Program-made: the position numbers and the translations under genes
NCBI RefSeq assembly: GCF_023035875.1
Contig: NZ_CP075379.1
Location: 248,001-312,000, forward strand
Reading direction: 5' to 3'
Source: Borrelia puertoricensis
GTDB taxonomy: Bacteria > Spirochaetota > Spirochaetia > Borreliales > Borreliaceae
Length of the DNA: 64,000 nt
Shown here: one piece after another, positions 56,823 to 64,000 of the stretch
How the letters are laid out: each line of letters opens with the position of its first letter
Position numbering within the stretch: position 1 is the first letter of the stretch
Notes under the pieces: generated by a model
What the model saw: only the letters and a program-made list of their open reading frames with translations
Database searches by the model: none
What the model was told of the DNA's origin: nothing

Positions 56823-57152
56823 TTAACGAATATTAATTACATCTTGATAAGCCTTTATGCCTCTCTCAACAACAGCCTTTGTAATACTTAAATTCATATT
56901 AGCTTTAGACATTGCTATTGTAATATCATGCACATCGACACTATTTGGTTGCAAAATAGCTTGTTGAGACATTCTAAACACATCCAATTGGCTATTATTC
57001 ACATCAGATATTAAATTAAAGAACAAATCTTTGAAAGATTCTGCCTTTACCTCACGTTTAACATCAAAACCAGAAAAACTTTTATCAAAATGCAAAGGAT
57101 TTTTACGAACTAAATAAACATTATTATCTGTAAAAAAAGAATCTACTTCCAT
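56823..57152 (-). CDS. fliE: MS ring-rod junction protein FliE
   Basis: A 109-residue small protein that joins the ring to the rod. The C-terminal pattern VDVHDITIAMSKANMNLSITKAVVERG and AYQDVINIR is typical. N-terminal 40 residues are variable. It is between flgC and fliF (13 bases). Confidence 0.93.
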   Translation of the reverse strand: MEVDSFFTDNNVYLVRKNPLHFDKSFSGFDVKREVKAESFKDLFFNLISDVNNSQLDVFRMSQQAILQPNSVDVHDITIAMSKANMNLSITKAVVERGIKAYQDVINIR

Positions 57153-57167
57153 TGCTCACAAACCTCC

Positions 57168-57626
57168 TTAATTCTGCAGTATTGACAATGCACTCCTAAA
57201 CATTGCTTTGCCACTATTAATGACAGTAGAATTTGCTTCATAAGCACGAGAAGCAGATATCATATCTACCATCTCTTCAACTGCATTCACATTAGGAAAT
57301 TCCACATAACCCTTTAGATCACCAGATTTTATTGCATCAGGATGAGTTGGATCATACTTTAATTTCAAAGGGGACTTGTCTTTTTCAATACCAGAAACCC
57401 TTACGCCCTGACCAACTCCATTATCAAGATAATCAGGAACAAAAGGACCCTTCCAATACGGACTTACAACCCTTGGAGAAAAAATTATCCTCTGTCTTCT
57501 ATAAGAGCCCCCCTCAGAAGTTCTAGTAGTCTCCACATTAGCAATATTATTTGCAATAACATCTAGTCTCAATCTTTGAGCTGTCAAACCCGTTGAAGCA
57601 GTATTAATACTTGAAAATAATCCCAT
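57168..57626 (-). CDS. flgC: flagellar rod protein FlgC
   Basis: A proximal rod subunit. The 152 residues have the N-terminal rod motif (TGLTAQRLRLDVIANNIANVET) and the C-terminal EEMVDMISASRAYEANSTVIN, the two helices of the rod coiled coil. ATG 57626 follows AAGGAATA. It lies 25 bases after flgB. Confidence 0.95.
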   Translation of the reverse strand: MGLFSSINTASTGLTAQRLRLDVIANNIANVETTRTSEGGSYRRQRIIFSPRVVSPYWKGPFVPDYLDNGVGQGVRVSGIEKDKSPLKLKYDPTHPDAIKSGDLKGYVEFPNVNAVEEMVDMISASRAYEANSTVINSGKAMFRSALSILQN

Positions 57627-57651
57627 ATATAATATTCCTTGAGGTTATAAC

Positions 57652-58065
57652 TTATTTTATTACAATATTTACACTTTTAAAATGATGAGCTTGAATATTC
57701 GTAAACAAACTATACATCATTTGATTCTGAGCAAGATTCTTCATCTCAGAATCAATATCAACATTATTACCATTATTATTGAGAGTAGAGAGATAATCAA
57801 GCATTCTGCGAGGTTTAACATCTAAATATCCTAATTCTTTAAAACCATCCAAATGCTTACCATTACCCCTTATTAAAGATAAATTGCTTGCTCCTTCATT
57901 GAAAATTGCTCGTTCAAGCTCAGACTCAAAAGAAACCTTACTTCTCTTAAAGTTTGGAGTATCTACATTTGCAACATTATCAGCTATAACACTTTGTCTA
58001 AAACTAAGAACATCCAAATACCTATGTGCTAAATCAATTGACCTATCAAAAATATTCAAGCTCAT
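57652..58065 (-). CDS. flgB: flagellar rod protein FlgB
   Basis: The first gene of the flagellar operon. The 137-residue rod protein has the helix pair (LDVLSFRQSVIADNVANVDTPN; NLAQNQMMYSLFTNIQAHHFKSV, in part). ATG 58065 is only one or two bases from GAGGG; TTG 58059 at codon 3 is better spaced and is a possible alternative. The sequence stays in frame with either choice. Confidence 0.93.
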   Translation of the reverse strand: MSLNIFDRSIDLAHRYLDVLSFRQSVIADNVANVDTPNFKRSKVSFESELERAIFNEGASNLSLIRGNGKHLDGFKELGYLDVKPRRMLDYLSTLNNNGNNVDIDSEMKNLAQNQMMYSLFTNIQAHHFKSVNIVIK

Positions 58066-58092
58066 ACCCTCTATATCACAAAATACTTTTTA

Positions 58093-59445
58093 CTATATTA
58101 TATAATAATTTAAGTCTTTTTGTTCGTTAATTTTTATTTTTTCATTAACATAATCCAAGTTTATTTCAAATTTTTTTAACTTGCTACCGGGTGCTTCAAA
58201 AAAAAGATCGGCAAGAATCTTTTCAATAACTCCATGCAACCTTCTTGCTCCAAGATTCTCTCCTTCATAATTCATATTAAAGGCAAGTTCAGCAATTCTA
58301 TCAATCGCTTCTTCACTAAATGTCAAAATCAAATTATAAACCTTAAACATTGCAATGTACTGTTTTATTAAAGAGTTTTTAGTGTGTTTTAAAATATTCT
58401 TGAAATCATTCACACTTAAACTTTTAAGTTCAACCTTAATTGGAAACCTACCTTGAAGTTCTGGTATTAAATCGGATGGCTTTGATAAATTAAAAGCACC
58501 TGCAGCAATGAACAAAATATGAGAAGTATCCACTATCCCATATTTTGTATTAACCTTAGATCCTTCAACAATTGGCAAAATATCTCTCTGAACGCCTTCT
58601 CTAGATATATCATTTCCGGTTCTATTCTTAGTAACTATCTTATCGATCTCATCAATAAAAACAATTCCCATATTCTCAACTCTTGATTTGGCAACCTCTA
58701 CAATATTTTCATGATCCACTAACTTTTCAAGCTCTTCAGATATAATTATCTCCCTGGCTTTTTTTATTTTTAATTCCCGTCTTTTCTTCCTATCAAATAT
58801 ATTATTAATCAATCCTCCAATACTCATATCAATCTCTTCGAAATTACTACCAGAAAATATTTCGATAGTAGAAACGGGCATTTTTCCTGAAACATAAATA
58901 TCAATAAGATTATCATCAATATCCCCACTTCTTAATTGTTTCCTAAACTTACCTCTTAATTTATCACGAATTTTTCTTTCTTCTTCACTTGCATTATCAT
59001 TCTCAGAACCCTCAGAGGTTTTCAAAAGTTTGTCAATTATCCTCTCCTCAGCACGCTTGCTTGCCTCTTCGCGAACAGAATCATACATCTCTTCTTTTAC
59101 CATACTCACCGCAATACTCATCAAATCACGAATCATAGACTCAACATCACGACCTACATAACCTACCTCAGTATATTTTGTAGCTTCAACCTTAATAAAA
59201 GGAGCCTTAATAAGCTTTGAAAGCCTTCTTGCAATCTCAGTTTTACCAATTCCAGTTGAGCCAACCATAATAATATTTTTAGGCATGACATCATCTCTTA
59301 TTTCCTTGGGGAGCTTAGATCTTATATATCTATTAACAAGAGCAATTGAAACCAATTTTTTAGCCTCAACTTGTCCTATTATATATTTATCTAGTTCTGC
59401 AACAATCTCTTTAGGCACTATATTTTGATTTTCAGTCTTATCCAT
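58093..59445 (-). CDS. hslU: HslU, ATPase of the HslUV protease
   Basis: Unfolds substrates and feeds them into HslV. The 450 residues have Walker A GSTGIGKTE, the pore motif VGYVGRD, Walker B VFIDEIDK, and the C-terminal tail for docking on HslV. The intermediate I domain is present (about 110-220). ATG 59445 with AGGAG at eight bases is chosen; it overlaps the hslV stop (TGATG). The TTG at 59448 is one codon longer. Confidence 0.95.
   Translation of the reverse strand: MDKTENQNIVPKEIVAELDKYIIGQVEAKKLVSIALVNRYIRSKLPKEIRDDVMPKNIIMVGSTGIGKTEIARRLSKLIKAPFIKVEATKYTEVGYVGRDVESMIRDLMSIAVSMVKEEMYDSVREEASKRAEERIIDKLLKTSEGSENDNASEEERKIRDKLRGKFRKQLRSGDIDDNLIDIYVSGKMPVSTIEIFSGSNFEEIDMSIGGLINNIFDRKKRRELKIKKAREIIISEELEKLVDHENIVEVAKSRVENMGIVFIDEIDKIVTKNRTGNDISREGVQRDILPIVEGSKVNTKYGIVDTSHILFIAAGAFNLSKPSDLIPELQGRFPIKVELKSLSVNDFKNILKHTKNSLIKQYIAMFKVYNLILTFSEEAIDRIAELAFNMNYEGENLGARRLHGVIEKILADLFFEAPGSKLKKFEINLDYVNEKIKINEQKDLNYYII
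58097..58102 (-). promoter_or_regulatory. candidate -10 of the flgB motility operon promoter
   Basis: On the minus strand TATAAT lies 31 bases before the flgB ATG, partly in the end of hslU. The -35 region (GAACAA or CGAACA at 17-18 bases) is weak. It is known that the large flgB operon in B. burgdorferi has a sigma-70 promoter just before flgB and that no sigma-28 is present; the position here agrees. Moderate to low confidence. Confidence 0.4.
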
Positions 59446-59987
59446 CAATTAATCTCCTCAAGCACGATATTTGAGTTTGTATATATACAAACTCTTGCTG
59501 CTACCTTTAAAGACTTAAAAGCAATATCAGCAGCACTTAATTTTTTATTTTCCATATAAGCAAGCGCCGCTGAATAAGCATAATTTCCTCCACTACCAAT
59601 CGAAATCACATCTTCTTCAGGCTCAACAACATCTCCAGTACCTGAAATTAATAAAATATTTTCAGAATCAGCTACGAGCATCATTGCTTCAAGTTTATGA
59701 AGTATTTTGTCAGACCTCCAAGCTTTTGCAAGCTCTACAGCAGCTCTCTTAATATCAACAATTCCATCTTCTCTAACTTTAACCTTTTCTTCAAACTTCT
59801 CAAAAAGAGTAATAGCATCAGAAGTTGAACCTGCAAATCCCGCTAAAATTTTTCCATTAAACAACTTTCTTATTTTAATAGCATTGGATTTTAAAACAGT
59901 ATATCCAATAGTCACTTGCCCATCTGCTGCTAATACAGTCTTCCCACCTCTTCTTATTGCTATAACTGTAGTTCCTTTAAAACTCAT
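59445..59987 (-). CDS. hslV: HslV, peptidase of the HslUV protease
   Basis: A proteasome-like threonine peptidase, a double hexamer ring. From ATG 59987 the protein is 180 residues and begins MSFKGTTVIAIRR; the nucleophile should be the first Thr of the TT pair (Thr6) after removal of five residues. The motifs VLAADGQVTIG and GSGGNYAYSAALAYM are present. A good AGGGGGGA site precedes ATG 59987. The frame is open to ATG 60014, but that codon lies inside the dprA end and is rejected. Confidence 0.94.
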   Translation of the reverse strand: MSFKGTTVIAIRRGGKTVLAADGQVTIGYTVLKSNAIKIRKLFNGKILAGFAGSTSDAITLFEKFEEKVKVREDGIVDIKRAAVELAKAWRSDKILHKLEAMMLVADSENILLISGTGDVVEPEEDVISIGSGGNYAYSAALAYMENKKLSAADIAFKSLKVAARVCIYTNSNIVLEEIN

Positions 59988-59997
59988 GATGTCCCCC

Positions 59998-60942
59998 CTA
60001 TTTAGATATTTCATTCAATAACTCATTAATAAGCATACTCGATGTATCTTTGCATATACAACAGACCTTTGAGTCATCACTAATTCCAGGCTCATTATAC
60101 TGAAGATTGAGTATCTTATAAAGATCTGACACCGATTTTATCTCTTGAGCTCCAGAATCATATAAAACTCTAGAACCATCACCAGAATAATTAATATTAT
60201 AAACATAAACATCAAGACCCAAATCAAGTCCAAGCTCAGCAGTAATTAAAGCTCCTGATTTTTTTGGTGCACAAGTAATAAAAACAACATCTGAAAGACC
60301 AGCTACTATTCTATTTCTCTTTGCAAAAAAATAATTTTGTATCTTCTCATAAGGCAAAGTTTCAGTAAGAACACCTCCACCATTTTCTAAAAGGCAAGTA
60401 ACATATTTTCTATTTTGTTTTGGATAAATATTGTCAATATCTGTTGCAATAACTGCATATGTTCTTTTTTGCTCATTGATTGCACCAAGATGCGCTGCAA
60501 TATCAGCTCCTATTGCAAATCCAGATATTATCTCCACATGATTCTTAGCAAGATGAGAAGACAACTCTTTAACTTTATCGGTCAACACTCTACTGATTTG
60601 TCTTGAACCAACAACAGCCCAAGACAAAGAATTAGAATCCGGAAGATTACCTTTATAATAAATAGCAAACGGAGGATTATAAATCCTATTAAGCTTTAAA
60701 GGATAACCCTTAGATCCAAAAACAGCAATTCTTGCACTTGTTCTGTTAATAACTTTTTGTTGCATCTCTATTAACTTTAAATCTGGAAGCTTATAGTCCC
60801 TCCTAAAAACCCTAGATAAATAATTAGAAATATCTCTTAAACTTAATTTACAAAGACAACTTAAATCAAAATCATTAAAAATTTTAAGTTTCTCTTCACT
60901 CTTTAAAAATCTTAAATTATCAACATAAAGCAATTTAAACAT
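59998..60942 (-). CDS. dprA: DprA/Smf, RecA-loading protein
   Basis: In competent bacteria DprA protects incoming single-strand DNA and loads RecA. The 314 residues have an N-terminal helical part, then the Rossmann-like core: AVVGSRQISR, ISGFAIGADIAAHLGAI, YPKQNR and the NRIVAGLSDVVFIT motif. It is complete here. Borrelia is not known to take up DNA naturally, so its role is probably repair or recombination (inference). No clear ribosome site precedes ATG 60942; it begins five bases after the TPR gene. Confidence 0.93.
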   Translation of the reverse strand: MFKLLYVDNLRFLKSEEKLKIFNDFDLSCLCKLSLRDISNYLSRVFRRDYKLPDLKLIEMQQKVINRTSARIAVFGSKGYPLKLNRIYNPPFAIYYKGNLPDSNSLSWAVVGSRQISRVLTDKVKELSSHLAKNHVEIISGFAIGADIAAHLGAINEQKRTYAVIATDIDNIYPKQNRKYVTCLLENGGGVLTETLPYEKIQNYFFAKRNRIVAGLSDVVFITCAPKKSGALITAELGLDLGLDVYVYNINYSGDGSRVLYDSGAQEIKSVSDLYKILNLQYNEPGISDDSKVCCICKDTSSMLINELLNEISK

Positions 60943-60947
60943 AAAAG

Positions 60948-61637
60948 TTACTTAAAATTACTCATTATTCTATCAACTCCATCTATTTGCTCTTGAGTTA
61001 AAGCTTTATCCTTTGCCTTCTTGTAAAATAACAAAGCATTATCAAAATCACCAAGAGAATAATAGTTTGCACCCCTCAGCATAAAAAATTCAAAATAATC
61101 CTCTCCCATAGACTCAAGTCTACTTAAATATCCTTTAGCTTCCAACTGTTTATCAAGATCATAAACATACATAGTAGAGAGAGCAAAAATCGCCTCTTTA
61201 AAATCATCTTTAATAGATATTGATTTTAAAAAAGAATCTTCAGAAAGAACAAAATATTCACGAACCTTTTCTTTAGTTTCAATACCCTTAGCTAAATTAT
61301 AAGAAGAAACTCCTATATAAAAATGAGATAAATGATTATCAGGACCATATTCCAAATTTCTATTAAAATACTCAATAGCAGGTCCATATTGACCAAGCCT
61401 AATAAGCTCAAGTCCAATCAAACTAAAAAATCTAGCCTTTTTATCAATTGAATTTATTATTTTTAAAATATTTTTCTCTTCTTTATCAATAAATTCCTTA
61501 TAAACTTCAATTTTTTCTAATGAACCACCACCTGCTATCTCTATCTCTCTTATTCTAAGTCCAAGATTTACTTTTTCCTTAGATTCATCTCCACAAGAAA
61601 TAACTAAAAACAAAAATATTAGTATCCATCTTTTCAT
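60948..61637 (-). CDS. TPR lipoprotein
   Basis: A 229-residue protein with a lipoprotein signal (MKRWILIFLFLVIS-C, Cys15), then three or four TPR-like helical pairs (FFSLIGLELIRLGQYGPAIEYFNRNLEYG; YSLGDFDNALLFYKKAKDK, in part). It directly follows ftsZ with no spacer and precedes dprA. The lipid anchor puts it in the periplasm or inner leaflet of the outer membrane. Function unknown; the linkage with ftsZ suggests an envelope role during division (inference). Confidence 0.85.
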   Translation of the reverse strand: MKRWILIFLFLVISCGDESKEKVNLGLRIREIEIAGGGSLEKIEVYKEFIDKEEKNILKIINSIDKKARFFSLIGLELIRLGQYGPAIEYFNRNLEYGPDNHLSHFYIGVSSYNLAKGIETKEKVREYFVLSEDSFLKSISIKDDFKEAIFALSTMYVYDLDKQLEAKGYLSRLESMGEDYFEFFMLRGANYYSLGDFDNALLFYKKAKDKALTQEQIDGVDRIMSNFK

Positions 61638-62834
61638 TCAATTATCGCTATTTTTTTTATTTAAATTTCTAAGAAATGTAGGAACATCAATATCATCTTC
61701 AAAATAATTAACATTTTTTGACTTCGCTATAAAATTATCATTAGCCTCATAAACACTCCCTGAAGAATCTTGACTACCTGACATCAAATTATCAAATTCT
61801 TTTGAACTTAAAGTATTATTTTCAACAGCACCAGATAAATCTTTCTGTTTTCTAGAAGAAAAACCAGTAGCAACAACTGTAACATAAATCTCATCATCAA
61901 GATTTGAATTAATTGCATGCCCATATATTACGGTAGCCTCATCATCAACACTAGCTGTAATAATTCCCATAATCTCTTCAAGCTCAAGCAATGAAAAATC
62001 TTCACCTCCGGTTATATTAACAAGAAGCCCTTTAGATCCTTCTATTCTAACCTCCTCAAGCAAAGGATTACTAATAGCAGAAGTAGCCGCATCAACAGCC
62101 CTATTCTCACCCTTACCATAACCAATACCCATCAAAGCATCACCTTGTCCCTGCATAATGCTCTTAACATCAGCAAAATCAATATTAACTTCGCCATGCT
62201 CAATAATAAGACCTGCAATACCCTGTACACCCATCCTTAAAACATCATCAGCCCTTTTAAAGGCATCCTTAATAGTAGTTCGCTTATCAACAACAGTTAA
62301 AAGTTTTTGATTCGGAATAATAATTAAAGTATCAACAGATTTTCTTAAATTATTTATTCCCTGTTCAGCAAGCCGCATCTTTTTAGGGCCTTCAAATTTA
62401 AAAGGCTTAGTAACAACTCCAACAGTTAAAATTCCAAGTTCTTTAGCTACTTGAGCAATAACAGGTGCAGCTCCTGTTCCTGTTCCTCCACCCATTCCAG
62501 CCGTAATAAATACCATGTCAGCACCTGCTAGATGATTTTTAATAATATCAATATCTTCTTCTGCAGCCGCTTGTCCAATTTCAGGCCTCCCACCGGCCCC
62601 AAGACCTGAAGTAACTTTAGCACCAAGCGCAATCTTTATTGGAGCAATAGAAGTTTGAAGAGCTTGAAGATCAGTATTTGCTACAATAAACTCAACATCT
62701 CTTACTCCATATTCAATCATACGATTAACAGCGTTGCTACCGCCACCGCCTGCACCAATTACTTTAAGAACCGTAGGATTTGTAGCAGAATCAAACCTTT
62801 TTGAATGACTATCAATAATATTATAATCTTTCAT
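61638..62834 (-). CDS. ftsZ: cell division protein FtsZ
   Basis: The tubulin-like GTPase that forms the Z ring. From ATG 62834 the protein has 398 residues, with [15 protein letters not shown] at the N-terminus, the tubulin signature GGGTGTG at 115-121, the T7 loop [11 protein letters not shown], a variable linker and the C-terminal peptide [11 protein letters not shown] that binds FtsA. The frame is open to 62879 (inside ftsA), but GGAGGA (62841-62846) is six bases before ATG 62834, so this start is chosen. The 21-base gap from the ftsA stop is tight. Confidence 0.96.
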   Translation of the reverse strand: MKDYNIIDSHSKRFDSATNPTVLKVIGAGGGGSNAVNRMIEYGVRDVEFIVANTDLQALQTSIAPIKIALGAKVTSGLGAGGRPEIGQAAAEEDIDIIKNHLAGADMVFITAGMGGGTGTGAAPVIAQVAKELGILTVGVVTKPFKFEGPKKMRLAEQGINNLRKSVDTLIIIPNQKLLTVVDKRTTIKDAFKRADDVLRMGVQGIAGLIIEHGEVNIDFADVKSIMQGQGDALMGIGYGKGENRAVDAATSAISNPLLEEVRIEGSKGLLVNITGGEDFSLLELEEIMGIITASVDDEATVIYGHAINSNLDDEIYVTVVATGFSSRKQKDLSGAVENNTLSSKEFDNLMSGSQDSSGSVYEANDNFIAKSKNVNYFEDDIDVPTFLRNLNKKNSDN

Positions 62835-62840
62835 TAAACT

Positions 62841-62846
62841 TCCTCC
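62841..62846 (-). promoter_or_regulatory. ribosome site that fixes the ftsZ start
   Basis: On the minus strand GGAGGA lies six bases before ATG 62834, which supports this codon over upstream in-frame options that overlap ftsA. Confidence 0.75.
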
Positions 62847-62854
62847 ATGACTGG

Positions 62855-64000
62855 TCAAAACCACTCTTTCAAAAACCAACCTTTCAATTTTGAAGATATT
62901 TTACTTTGTCTCTTAGATTTATTATTTCCCTTCTTTAATTTATTGAATTTTTGCTGTTCATGCTTATAAAGAACAAGACCAAGAGCTGAGGAAAATTTAG
63001 GACCAATATATTCCTCTCCAACACCATTAATATTCATTGGGAATCCTATTCTTGATGGATATTTAAATATTTCTTCTGTTAAATTAGAAATACCAGGAAA
63101 CAAAGAGCCCCCTCCAGTTAAAACAATTCCTCCATTAATCTTATTATAAAGCCCTCTCTTCATTATTTCAGCTTTTATCATCTCAAAGATCTCACTTAAT
63201 CTTGAATTAATTATTATAGCCAATTCTTTTCGACTTTTCTCTTGAGGCGGTCTGGTTCCAAGATTAGGAATAATAACACTTTCCACTTGACTCTCAAGAG
63301 CAGAAATATGAGCAACACCAGCCGTTATTTTAATATTCTCAGCAATATCTTCAGGTACTTTCCACACTTGTGCAATATCAAGAGTAACTCTATTTGCACC
63401 TATAGGAATTACTCCGGTATAATAAGGAGAGCCATCAACATAAAGAATTATGTCTGTTGTACCTTTACCCATGTCAACAAACAAAACGCCCATTTCTCTC
63501 TCTTCCTTAGATAAAGTAGCATAAGATGAGGCCAAACTTCCAAGAACAATTTCATCTACAGAAAACCCAGCACGATTCACACACCTAACTAAATTCTGAC
63601 TTGAAGAGCTAGATCCAGTAATAATATGCACTTCACCCTCAAGGCGAATTCCCATCATATCTATTGGATTTTTTATATGAGGAATTCCATCCACAATAAA
63701 TTCCTGAGGAATCACATGTAAAATTTCTCTATCCATGGGAATCACAATTGCCTTAGCAGCTTCAATAACACGCTCAACATCTTCATTATCAATCTCCCTG
63801 GTTTTTGAATTTATTGCAACAACCCCACGAGAATTAGTACCCTCAATACTACTACCTGACATAGACACAGAAAGAGCGGCAATATCACACCCAGAAATAA
63901 GCTCAGCCGCTTCAATAGAACTAGAAATTGAATCAAGCGCAGCTTCAATATTTATAAGAACACCTTTCCTCACACCTCTTGATACACTAGTGCCTATTCC
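62855..64000 (-). CDS. ftsA: cell division protein FtsA (5' end outside window)
   Basis: The actin-like protein that tethers FtsZ to the membrane. 381 residues are visible. The frame is open to the window edge and the first codons read [20 protein letters not shown], an inner FtsA segment, so the true start lies beyond 64000; GTG 63973 is internal. Motifs seen are the phosphate-2 loop ([16 protein letters not shown]), the connect-2 [14 protein letters not shown], and a C-terminal basic amphipathic helix ([13 protein letters not shown]) for the membrane. ftsZ follows after 20 bases. Confidence 0.95.
   Translation of the reverse strand, partial: GIGTSVSRGVRKGVLINIEAALDSISSSIEAAELISGCDIAALSVSMSGSSIEGTNSRGVVAINSKTREIDNEDVERVIEAAKAIVIPMDREILHVIPQEFIVDGIPHIKNPIDMMGIRLEGEVHIITGSSSSSQNLVRCVNRAGFSVDEIVLGSLASSYATLSKEEREMGVLFVDMGKGTTDIILYVDGSPYYTGVIPIGANRVTLDIAQVWKVPEDIAENIKITAGVAHISALESQVESVIIPNLGTRPPQEKSRKELAIIINSRLSEIFEMIKAEIMKRGLYNKINGGIVLTGGGSLFPGISNLTEEIFKYPSRIGFPMNINGVGEEYIGPKFSSALGLVLYKHEQQKFNKLKKGNNKSKRQSKISSKLKGWFLKEWF

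Noticed and set aside
1..64000. Insertion sequences, prophage genes, CRISPR arrays, plasmid-like repeats
   Set aside because: No transposase, integrase, phage structural gene or regularly spaced repeats were found on reading either strand.

Overview
This window is a piece of a Borrelia chromosome. The evidence is the very AT-rich DNA, the gene order (glp genes, pcs, dedA, leuS, lon, recJ, rpsU, ftsK, slt, then the long flagellar operon, hslUV, dprA, ftsZ, ftsA) and the periplasmic-flagellum genes flbB, flbD and a lysinoalanine-type flgE. A glpQ lipoprotein gene next to glpD, with glpT remains before it, points to the relapsing-fever clade; from general knowledge the Lyme clade lacks glpQ and glpT. 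The species cannot be fixed from the sequence alone.

Layout. 1-3540: the glycerol-3-phosphate locus, with glpT broken by at least four frameshifts, then intact glpQ and glpD, closed by a perfect 12-bp hairpin. 3713-5772 (minus): a YaaR / bactofilin / M23 peptidase module. 6003-14916 (plus): rdgB, pepF, pcs, dedA, tRNA-Leu(GAG), leuS and an RND/MMPL exporter. 14973-17393 (minus): lon, divergent from a small four-cysteine RecO-like gene, recJ, an M23 peptidase and rpsU (17488-21478, plus). 21520-27995 (minus): ftsK, uppP, a lytic transglycosylase lipoprotein and an acidic membrane protein of unknown role. 28185-31376: a TPR protein, a LysM-M23 peptidase and a signal peptidase I. From 31444 to the right edge everything is on the minus strand: a short Hsp70, a DUF6115-like protein, two hypotheticals and a Jag-N/FapA fusion, then flhG-flhF-flhA-flhB-fliR-fliQ-fliP-fliO-fliN-fliM-fliL-motB-motA-flbD-flgE-flgD-fliK-flbB-fliJ-fliI-fliH-fliG-fliF-fliE-flgC-flgB, then hslU-hslV-dprA-TPR lipoprotein-ftsZ-ftsA. 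ftsA runs off the window.

How it fits together. The right half builds the periplasmic flagellum nearly in full: export gate, ATPase complex, MS ring, switch, rod, hook, stator, placement GTPase and number ATPase. It sits directly beside the division genes. The left half carries envelope work (three M23 peptidases, lytic transglycosylase, undecaprenyl recycling, bactofilin, PC synthesis), proteolysis (Lon, HslUV, PepF) and repair (RecJ, RecO-like, DprA). Genes are tightly packed: many overlap by a few bases with TGATG or ATGA junctions, non-ATG starts are common, and no gap exceeds 300 bases. Plus-strand genes are rich in Lys/Asn/Ile codons and minus-strand genes in Val/Gly/Asp/Ser codons, as expected if the minus strand is the leading strand and the origin lies beyond the right edge. 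No insertion sequence, phage gene or CRISPR array was seen.

Most of the window is conserved core chromosome. The least explained parts are the RecO-like gene and the palindrome between it and lon, the acidic membrane protein at 26808-27995, and the Hsp70/DUF6115/FapA cluster beside flhG. Locus comparisons to B. burgdorferi are from memory, not from a search.
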